A stretch of DNA of 38,217 nt from Bacillota bacterium (GTDB lineage Bacteria > Bacillota > Dethiobacteria > DTU022 > UBA8154). Positions within the stretch are counted from its first letter, which is position 1, and each line of letters begins with the position of its first letter. The DNA lies in assembly GCA_029778075.1 (NCBI GenBank), contig JAKORA010000077.1:1-38217 (forward strand), written 5' to 3'. Below, one piece after another: positions 32,377 through 38,217 of the stretch. The notes beneath the pieces are model-generated. The model made no database searches, had not been told where the DNA came from, and worked only from the letters and a program-made list of their open reading frames with translations. A program made the translations under genes and the position numbers.

Positions 32377-33495
32377 CTACCGGAGACCGAACCTCCAGGA
32401 AAGGAGATAAAAAAAATGGCGTACCAGTGGTGACATCATCGCCAGGACAACTACAGGGAAAAGCGCAGCTGCCAGAAGGGCTGACAGATATTTCCACTTT
32501 ACGCCTCCGCAGTAAAGATGTGCCAGACCCCTGGCATCTACCAGTTTGTCGCCTATTTTTAAGCGTACCAGGAAAGTGGAAGCCATTCCTTTACGTCCTT
32601 TTTCCAGGAAATCGATCATATGGGAATGCGATCCTACAGCAACAATCAACTCTGCTTTTTGATCGTAGGCTACTAAAAACGCCAGGTCTTCACTTGTTCC
32701 GGGAGCCGGTATAATACTTGCCTCCAGACCCAGGCGTTTAATCCGTTCCATTCCCGGTGCCGTGCCGTCAGGATAGGCGTGAACAATAATTTCTCCCGCT
32801 TTTCTTAGAGTACTGTCCTCTACACTGTCCATATCTCCTATAATAAGATGAGGTTTAAAGCCCAGCTCACAGATTGCATCGCCTCCACCGTCTACACCAA
32901 TTAACACAGGCTTTACTTCCTTAATGTACGAACGTATGGCCCATAGATCACGTTTATAATTTTTTCCTCTCACCACAATTAAAACATGCTTGCCTGACAA
33001 CCTTGTCTTTATTTCAGGTATTTCAAGGTTACCGAGAATCAAGTTTTTTTCCCTTCGGGCATACTCCAGGGTGTTCTGGACAAATAGATCGAGCTGGTGT
33101 TTAAGGTTCTTCTCCGCCAGTGCATATTTTTTTGCCAGTAATTTTTGATCAATAATTCTTCCCTGGCCAATTATTTCACCGTTGCAGTAGACACTGTTTC
33201 CAACAATAGATACGAGTGCTCCCTCCCGCACCCTGGAAAAGATTCCATCACCGACGTGATCCAGGATAAAGATACCTCTCTGGAGAAGATAACTGGTGCC
33301 CAAAGCCGGATATTCCCCGCTAAAGGTATCATCGGCATTGATTACAGCTTTAATACCTTTTTCTACCAGATCCTGCGCTGCAAGTTCATCCAGGTTCCTG
33401 TGGGCGATGAGAGCAATATCTCCAGGCTTGAGCCTCTTACAAAGCATTTTTGTTTTACGGTCCATTTTGAGTGTGCCGGTAATAGTACTATCCAT
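32377..33495 (-). CDS. SteA-like protein with thiamin-pyrophosphokinase-type domain
   Basis: SteA homologues (Rv1697 type) act at the division septum in corynebacteria. The protein, 372 residues from ATG 33495, has an N-terminal region with RLKPGDIALIAHRNLDELAA and a domain resembling the catalytic half of thiamin pyrophosphokinase: VDGGGDA at 201-207 and IGDMDSV at 219-225, followed by PAPGTSEDLAFLVA. A membrane helix lies near 342-360. A TTG at 33525 would add 10 residues but lacks an SD, and the ATG has AGAGG only two bases away, so the start is uncertain. Nucleotide binding is likely; true thiamin activity is unlikely given the context with SteB. Confidence 0.8.
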   Translation of the reverse strand: MDSTITGTLKMDRKTKMLCKRLKPGDIALIAHRNLDELAAQDLVEKGIKAVINADDTFSGEYPALGTSYLLQRGIFILDHVGDGIFSRVREGALVSIVGNSVYCNGEIIGQGRIIDQKLLAKKYALAEKNLKHQLDLFVQNTLEYARREKNLILGNLEIPEIKTRLSGKHVLIVVRGKNYKRDLWAIRSYIKEVKPVLIGVDGGGDAICELGFKPHLIIGDMDSVEDSTLRKAGEIIVHAYPDGTAPGMERIKRLGLEASIIPAPGTSEDLAFLVAYDQKAELIVAVGSHSHMIDFLEKGRKGMASTFLVRLKIGDKLVDARGLAHLYCGGVKWKYLSALLAAALFPVVVLAMMSPLVRHFFYLLSWRFGLR

Positions 33496-33571
33496 TTCCT
33501 CTTTAGTATGTTTAATTGGCAACAAACTTAAACAAAAAGGGTAAAAAATACATCTATATTACCTCTATCCT

Positions 33572-33595
33572 TGTAAATAACTAGTGCTATTTACA
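33572..33595. promoter_or_regulatory. Perfect 8+8 inverted repeat upstream of steA
   Basis: TGTAAATA and TATTTACA, separated by eight bases, form a perfect inverted repeat about 77 bases before the steA start. It has the geometry of an operator for a dimeric regulator and no U-run to make it a terminator. The 12-mer CTTGTAAATAAC overlapping it recurs at 21558-21569 upstream of the spoVA group. Confidence 0.45.
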
Positions 33596-33628
33596 TTCAT
33601 TAGCGCGGCTTCACTGAAAGCCTAAATG

Positions 33629-33655
33629 AAAAAAGGGCGTCCCGAAGGGCCACCC
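33629..33655 (-). terminator. Terminator after spo0A
   Basis: On the minus strand GGGTGGCCC and GGGACGCCC pair (nine positions, one mismatch, one G-U) around a three-base loop and run into six T residues. This is a strong intrinsic terminator 48 bases after the spo0A stop. Confidence 0.85.
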
Positions 33656-33702
33656 CTGCCATAATTTCCCTGCAGCATTTATAATTACCGTAATTAAGCT
33701 GT

Positions 33703-34506
33703 CTAGAGTACTTTATATTCATATTTTTTATTTTTTAAGCGGATACGGTCCGCCACCAGTGCTATAAATTCAGAATTGGTAGGCTTTCCTTTTTCTGTAT
33801 TGATTGTATAGCCAAAAAATTTCTTAATTGTTTCAATGTTATTCCGGGCCCAGGCCACTTCGATGGCATGGCGTATCGCCCGTTCCACTCTGCTGGGGGT
33901 TGTTTCATATTTGTGTGCAATCCTGGGATAAAGAACCTTGGTAACCGACCCTAGTAGCTCAATTTCTTCGGCCACCATAGAAATAGCATCGCGCAGGTAA
34001 AGATACCCTTTAATATGGGCAGGAATGCCGATCTCGTGGATAATCTGGGTGATCTCTTCTATAAAATCCTCTTTTTCTTTTTTTGCCGGAATATTTTTTA
34101 CACCGTATGATGAAGAAGATTTCTGTCCTTGCGGCTGTGCTTTGCCGAGCTGACGGATTCTTTCAGCCAGAATTTCCAAATTGAATGGTTTGAGTATGTA
34201 ATACGACGCTCCCAATTCGACCGCCTTTTGCGTAATATTCTCATGGCCAAAGGCCGTAAGCATGATTATTTTGGGTTTTGACGGTAGATCCATTTTGTTG
34301 AGTTCCTCTAAAACCCCGATTCCGTCGAGATGAGGCATAATAATGTCTAATAGAACAATGTCGGGTTGTTTTTCCTTTATTATTTCAAGGACCTCCTTGC
34401 CGTTATAGGCATTGCCGGTCACCTCCATGTCTTCTTCTTTGCTTAGATACTCCGACAACAGGTCGTTAAATTCTCGATTATCATCAGCGACGAGAATTTT
34501 AAGCAT
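33703..34506 (-). CDS. spo0A: Stage 0 sporulation protein A, master response regulator
   Basis: Spo0A is the phosphorylated transcription factor that starts sporulation. The 267-residue protein has a receiver domain with the acidic pocket D8-D9, the phosphorylation site D54 ([12 protein letters not shown]) and the conserved Lys in YYILKPFN near 105. A linker (about 125-150) follows, then the Spo0A-specific DNA-binding domain with [37 protein letters not shown] and [16 protein letters not shown]. It follows spoIVB, as in Bacillus and Clostridium. A sigma-H promoter and 0A box upstream show positive autoregulation. Confidence 0.98.
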   Translation of the reverse strand: MLKILVADDNREFNDLLSEYLSKEEDMEVTGNAYNGKEVLEIIKEKQPDIVLLDIIMPHLDGIGVLEELNKMDLPSKPKIIMLTAFGHENITQKAVELGASYYILKPFNLEILAERIRQLGKAQPQGQKSSSSYGVKNIPAKKEKEDFIEEITQIIHEIGIPAHIKGYLYLRDAISMVAEEIELLGSVTKVLYPRIAHKYETTPSRVERAIRHAIEVAWARNNIETIKKFFGYTINTEKGKPTNSEFIALVADRIRLKNKKYEYKVL

Positions 34507-34551
34507 GAAAAAGCCCCCTTTTTGTATTGATTTTTTTAATTAAATATAATT

Positions 34552-34578
34552 ATTCGACATTTGGCAAGTAATTCCTTC
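34552..34578 (-). promoter_or_regulatory. Sigma-H promoter of spo0A with overlapping 0A box
   Basis: GAAGGAATT (34570-34578) and GTCGAATAA, with GTCGAAT at 34552-34558 and an 11-base spacer, match both halves of the sigma-H consensus. The -10 region includes TGTCGAA (34553-34559), an exact 0A box, so phosphorylated Spo0A could bind over the -10 and modulate its own promoter. Transcription would begin about 40 bases before the ATG. Confidence 0.85.
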
Positions 34579-34634
34579 TTTTCTAACAAAATATATTTTC
34601 GATTATCAAAAATTATTTTTATTGATCCGTAAAT

Positions 34635-35945
34635 TCAAGAAACCGGTATAAATTCCATTTCTTTAACCATCCATTCGGCAAAAATCCCGTACCCTCTTGT
34701 GGGGTCATTTACAAATACATGTGTTACCGCACCTACAAGGCGCCCATTCTGAATAATCGGACTGCCGCTCATACCCTGTATGATGCCGCCAGTGATTCCC
34801 AGCAACTTTTCATCGATAATCCTTATAACCATACCTTTGTCAACAGGCTTGCTCTGATTGGCTACTTTCTCAATTTCTATTTTAAAACTTTCTATCTTAC
34901 TCCCTTCGATTACTGTCAGTATTTCGGCGGGTCCCGGTTCGACCTGGAAGGCCAGACCCAAAGGTATAGGATCCGGGTAAGGTGTTTCATAGTCTCCAAT
35001 ATACTTTATTTTACCATAAATCCCAAATGTTGTATTTTTATTGATTGTTCCCAGTATATCCGTACCTTCCCTAAAAATTCCCGCTTTTTCGCCTGGCTGA
35101 CCGCGTTGGGCCATCTTTATATTGATAATATCCGCTTTTACAATAAGACCATTGCTGATATCTATGGCCGTATTTGTATCAATATCGGTAATAATATGAC
35201 CTAGTGCGCCGTAGCAATCCCTCTCCCGGTCATAAAAAGTTAGAGTGCCCACTCCTGCGGCTGTATCCCTGATATAAAGACCAATCCGTCTTTCATTGCT
35301 GTTCGGGCATAATTGTGGAGTAACCTCTATTAGTATTTCTTCTCCGCCTCTTTTGATTGTAAAATGTAAAGAACCCTTTTCCGCTTCTGCTTTTATTATT
35401 TCTGCCGCCATGTCAATATCCTTTACCCTGTGCCCATTAACGGCAACAATAACGTCTCCAATTAACACCCCGCTATTTTCCGCAGGAGAAAAAACATCGT
35501 TATCTTTTTCTATATAATAATACCCTACAACAATTACTCCTTCATCGTGCAGTTTAATGCCGATAGAATGACCCCCCGGAACCAGTTTCATTTCCGGTAA
35601 AACATTTACAGTTAGCTGTCGAATAGGTATAAGGCCTTTAAAGAGACTGAGTTCCAGGTTTACGCTTCCCGTATTTAACCCCTGTAACAGGATGTTGTTG
35701 TGGAACGCTAGGCGGCTGTATTCGTTGCAACTGATCGGGTTGCCGTTAATATTTATGATTCCGTCTTTGTCAGCCTTGATATAAAGATCCAGTGGAAATT
35801 TTAAATTAAAACTTTGCTGCTGACCTTCAAAAAGTCGAAGATTTTTATCTATGTTAATATTTAGCTCAAGGGGAAGCAAAAGGAAAAATAATAAGAGAAA
35901 TGCTGTTATCAGGTAGATTAGGTTTCTTTTTCTGCAGCCATCCAT
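34635..35945 (-). CDS. spoIVB: SpoIVB signalling protease
   Basis: SpoIVB is the S55 serine peptidase secreted from the forespore that triggers pro-sigma-K processing by cleaving SpoIVFA. The 436-residue protein has an N-terminal membrane anchor (about 10-28), a PDZ domain at about 125-210 (SPAENSGVLIGDVIVAVNG, FTIKRGGEE) and a chymotrypsin-like peptidase part. The catalytic His is probably H250 (YGALGHIITD) and the Ser lies in IIQGMSGSPII at about 388-398. It stands between recN and spo0A, its universal place in spore formers. Its SD is buried in a nine-pair stem. Confidence 0.96.
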   Translation of the reverse strand: MDGCRKRNLIYLITAFLLLFFLLLPLELNINIDKNLRLFEGQQQSFNLKFPLDLYIKADKDGIININGNPISCNEYSRLAFHNNILLQGLNTGSVNLELSLFKGLIPIRQLTVNVLPEMKLVPGGHSIGIKLHDEGVIVVGYYYIEKDNDVFSPAENSGVLIGDVIVAVNGHRVKDIDMAAEIIKAEAEKGSLHFTIKRGGEEILIEVTPQLCPNSNERRIGLYIRDTAAGVGTLTFYDRERDCYGALGHIITDIDTNTAIDISNGLIVKADIINIKMAQRGQPGEKAGIFREGTDILGTINKNTTFGIYGKIKYIGDYETPYPDPIPLGLAFQVEPGPAEILTVIEGSKIESFKIEIEKVANQSKPVDKGMVIRIIDEKLLGITGGIIQGMSGSPIIQNGRLVGAVTHVFVNDPTRGYGIFAEWMVKEMEFIPVS

Positions 35946-35955
35946 TAAAAATAAC

Positions 35956-36001
35956 CTCCCGGAGCAAAAAAATTAAAGCACCTTTAAATTGCCTCCGGGA
36001 G
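35956..36001 (-). promoter_or_regulatory. Hairpin sequestering the spoIVB ribosome-binding site
   Basis: CTCCCGGAG and CTCCGGGAG form a perfect nine-pair stem around a 28-base loop. On the minus strand the 3' arm overlaps the SD (GGGAGG) that lies ten bases before the spoIVB ATG. No T-run follows directly, so translational control fits better than termination. Confidence 0.55.
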
Positions 36002-36061
36002 ATCTATTTTATGCTTTTTTAGTTTACATAAAAGATATGTTTTATTTGGTATAAATAACAA

Positions 36062-36092
36062 TAAAAAAAAACAGGAGTTATCCCCTGTTTTT
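36062..36092 (-). terminator. Terminator after recN
   Basis: AAAAACAGG and CCTGTTTTT flank a nine-base loop, and the minus strand continues with a long T-run. It lies about 34 bases after the recN stop and separates recN from spoIVB. Confidence 0.85.
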
Positions 36093-36125
36093 CGAAGTTT
36101 AGTTTACAGCATGGACCTCAAATCC

Positions 36126-37847
36126 TTATTCTTGTTCCTGGCGCCATGCTTCCTGTTCTTTGGCAATTTTGTACATTTTTAAAAGTTCCTCGGCATGCTT
36201 TCTGGTAATCTCACTGGTAACCCCGCCATTCAACATCCTGGCAATTTCTCTAACCCTTTTCTCACCTTGCAGGTAACTTACGCAGGTTGTCGTGCGTCCT
36301 CCAGTAATTTCTTTAAAAATATAAAACTGGTGGTCCGCTGCGCCTGCAAGTTGAGGACTGTGTGTAACACAGATTACCTGGTGGTTTTTGCTTAACCTGG
36401 ACATTTTTTCCGCAACTTTTTGAATTGTTTTACCCCCGATACCACTGTCGATTTCATCAAATACTAAAGTAGGAATATGATCCTGCTCTGCCAGAATACT
36501 TTTTAGCGCCAGCATCACCCTCGCCATTTCTCCAGCAGAAATAATACGCGCCAGCGGTTTCAGCGGCTCGCCCGGGTTTGCGGAAAATAAAAATTCAATT
36601 TCCTCTTTACCATGGCGGGAGGCAACTTCTCTCTCTGCGAATTTAACACTGAATTGAGCGTTTTCTATACCCAGCTCCCCCAGCACTCTCTCTACCATTT
36701 TGGTCAGGATACCAGCTGTTTGTTTTCTTTTTTCGGTCAGGTTTGACGCGCATAGCTCAATTTCCTGCCAGAGGTTATTCAGTTCTTTTTCCAGCAGCAG
36801 TGCTGTTTCTTCGCTGCTTTCCAGCTTAGATATTTCTTCGTTACACTTTTCAGCAAAACTGAGAACTTCTTCAACGGTCATACCGTACTTTTTCTTTAAG
36901 CGGCGGTAAACCTCCAGGCGGCTTTTTATTTCCTCCACCTCTTCAGGGAAAAAGGTAAGGTTGTCCAAATAATTATAAAGATCATGGCCAAGCTCAGCCA
37001 AAGTTGAGGCGATTTCTTCCAGTATACTGATAAAAGGCTCCAGCTTGTCATCAATTTTCAGCAGCGAAGACATCTCTTCCTTAACAGCGGTTATTCGGTC
37101 AAAAACAGAGCTTGAGGTTGCTGCTTCACCTCCGTATATTTCAGCATATGCCCTGTTAGCCATGGAAAGAAGCTTCTCCATGTTATTTAACAGAAGCAAC
37201 CTCCGGCTGAGCGTCTCTTCTTCACCGGGATTCAATTCAGCCTGATTGATCTCGTCCCTCTGATAACGAAGCAGCTCCAACTGCCTTGCTCTCTCTTCAC
37301 GGGATATCCCCAGCGACTTCAGCTTTTGCCTTATTCTTTCCCAATTGGTAAACAGCTCCACAAGGCGCCTTTTTTCTGTTAAAAGTTCGTCTCCGCCATA
37401 TTCATCCAGCAACAGGATATGTTTTTCCGGTTTCAGCAATGACTGATGGCTGTGCTGCCCGTGGAGATCCACAAGCACGCCTCCCAGCTCTTTCAGTGTT
37501 CCTAGAGGCACGATTCTTCCGTTTACACGGCAGGTGTTGCGGCCGCTACGGGAGATTTCCCTGGAGATAATCAACTCTTCAGAGTTGGTAAGGCCGTATT
37601 CATTCATGATTGTATGCAGCGGGTCGTATTTGTCGTCTACAATAAAAACTGCTTCAATAAGCGCCTGCTCGGAGCCGCTTCTGATCTGTTCACTGGAGGC
37701 TCTTTCACCTAAAATGAGGTTAATAGCCCCGATCAGGATGGATTTCCCCGCGCCCGTTTCCCCTGTAAACACATTCATACCGGGGAATAACTCCAGGGAC
37801 AGGTCATCGATCAAAGCGAAATTTTGCATATGCAGATAGGAAAGCAC
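36126..37847 (-). CDS. recN: DNA repair protein RecN
   Basis: RecN is an SMC-like ATPase that gathers double-strand breaks for recombination. I start it at GTG 37847, giving 573 residues beginning MLSYLHMQNFALIDDLSLEL like the family, with Walker A GETGAGKS at 29-36. Two coiled-coil arms follow (about 150-370), then the ABC signature region LARIISAGEMARVMLAL and Walker B LVFDEIDSGIGG near 470-485, with the H-loop VTHSPQLA. The SD is GGGGGTG. The longer frame, to 38009, runs into the repeat-like edge region and has no family similarity. recN-spoIVB-spo0A is the normal order. Confidence 0.96.
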   Translation of the reverse strand: MLSYLHMQNFALIDDLSLELFPGMNVFTGETGAGKSILIGAINLILGERASSEQIRSGSEQALIEAVFIVDDKYDPLHTIMNEYGLTNSEELIISREISRSGRNTCRVNGRIVPLGTLKELGGVLVDLHGQHSHQSLLKPEKHILLLDEYGGDELLTEKRRLVELFTNWERIRQKLKSLGISREERARQLELLRYQRDEINQAELNPGEEETLSRRLLLLNNMEKLLSMANRAYAEIYGGEAATSSSVFDRITAVKEEMSSLLKIDDKLEPFISILEEIASTLAELGHDLYNYLDNLTFFPEEVEEIKSRLEVYRRLKKKYGMTVEEVLSFAEKCNEEISKLESSEETALLLEKELNNLWQEIELCASNLTEKRKQTAGILTKMVERVLGELGIENAQFSVKFAEREVASRHGKEEIEFLFSANPGEPLKPLARIISAGEMARVMLALKSILAEQDHIPTLVFDEIDSGIGGKTIQKVAEKMSRLSKNHQVICVTHSPQLAGAADHQFYIFKEITGGRTTTCVSYLQGEKRVREIARMLNGGVTSEITRKHAEELLKMYKIAKEQEAWRQEQE

Positions 37848-38217
37848 CCAAACACCCCCAAGCAACGCTAACGCTACAGATAAAAATAGCCTAAACTTAG
37901 ACTCCGTTTCATGCCCCCGCAGGGGTGGCGCAAGGTTGGGGCGAACGAAATGTGCAGCTTGAGCCGGCAGGTTCAGCGAAGCGATGGCTTGAGATGGCCC
38001 GGCGGACACATCTATCGTTTTTTTTGCTTATTAGTTTTCTCGTTTTGCCCCTGCTGCCGTTCTATGGAAGCAGCGATTTGCTGTAGGCGAGAGCGACTTG
38101 TGAAGCGAAGTCAAAAAGTTCACGGCGAAGCGAAGGCCGAAGACGACCCTGCCGACATGGATGTCGGCAGCCGGCCTCTGACCATGGATGGGAATTGGCC
38201 GGGAAGGTCGTCGGAGG
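37848..38217. repeat. GC-rich, repeat-like noncoding region at the right edge
   Basis: These 370 bases lie upstream of recN and differ from the rest of the window: they are GC-rich and full of short repeats. They include a CCCCGCAGGGG hairpin near 37914-37925, three copies of a GAAGCGA-type motif (37977-37984, 38102-38110, 38125-38132) and a three-way-junction fold at 38142-38212. A plus-strand frame is open from 37911 to the edge, but it lacks an SD and reads as a Cys/Arg-rich, unlikely protein. In other genomes argR and nadK precede recN; they are not in view. I take this as one copy of an interspersed repeat. Confidence 0.5.
38142..38212 (+). repeat. Three-way-junction element with twin CATGGATG hairpins
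   Basis: GACGACC (38142-38148) and GGTCGTC (38206-38212) form an outer stem. It encloses hairpin 1, GCCGACAT/ATGTCGGC (38151-38168), and hairpin 2, CCGGCC/GGCCGG (38171-38202). Both hairpins end in the same tip, CA-TGGA-TG. Such regular nesting suggests a structured repeat or RNA. The element may extend past the window edge. Confidence 0.6.

Noticed and set aside
37848-38009. N-terminal extension of RecN by 54 residues
   Set aside because: The extra residues come from the repeat-like edge, are unlike RecN, and the family start matches GTG 37847 with an SD.

Overview
The window is a stretch of chromosome from an endospore-forming, anaerobic-type Firmicute of the class Clostridia (Peptococcaceae/Syntrophomonadales/Dethiobacter-like by gene content; genus not determined). 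The evidence is the sporulation set (spo0A, spoIVB, spoIIAA-spoIIAB-sigF, the spoVA operon, spoIIM, spoIIP, spmA-spmB, gerW, two D-Ala-D-Ala carboxypeptidases), an IspH protein fused to ribosomal protein S1, and gene order close to that of Bacillus. Every convincing gene is on the minus strand, so transcription runs from right to left. I see no rRNA, tRNA, CRISPR array, prophage or insertion sequence.

Layout in the direction of transcription. (1) 38217-36126: a GC-rich, repeat-like edge, then recN. (2) 35945-33703: spoIVB and spo0A, the latter behind a textbook sigma-H promoter with a consensus 0A box. (3) 33495-28313: steA-steB, a GT2 and an MraY-like glycosyltransferase, a DUF3866 protein and spoIIM, a compact cell-envelope module. 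(4) 28202-24799: xerD, deoB, pdp. (5) 24668-21699: dacF, then spoIIAA-spoIIAB-sigF behind a sigma-H promoter. (6) 21422-17524: a small membrane ORF, dodecin, spoVAC-AD-AE-AF. (7) 17491-16321: a CoA-dehydratase-activase-like (DUF2229) gene and the relic of its partner. (8) 16169-11788: CCA/poly(A) nucleotidyltransferase, M50 protease, trpS, scpA, scpB. (9) 11766-6787: DUF2953, gerW, dacB-spmA-spmB, rluB, histidine phosphatase. (10) 6641-1948: two unknown genes behind a sigma-H-like promoter, then cmk-plsC-ispH/rpsA behind a sigma-A promoter. (11) 1734-1: DUF1614 and a partial spoIIP.

The genes combine the sporulation switch (Spo0A to sigma-F), engulfment (SpoIIM, SpoIIP), the SpoIVB checkpoint protease, cortex maturation (DacB, DacF, SpmA/B) and dipicolinate uptake and germination (SpoVA, GerW) with chromosome maintenance (RecN, XerD, ScpA/B) and core lipid, isoprenoid, nucleotide and translation functions. 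The order recN-steA-steB-xerD-scpA-scpB-rluB-cmk also recalls actinobacteria.

The most unusual signals are: genes that appear to lack any ATG/GTG/TTG start where family homology demands one (deoB, spoVAF); a sigma-H-like promoter before two uncharacterised genes; the relic of a CoA-activase gene; hairpins that bury ribosome-binding sites (spoIVB and one unknown gene); an unannotated small membrane-protein gene between sigF and spoVA; and a three-way-junction element with two identical CATGGATG hairpin tips at the right edge.
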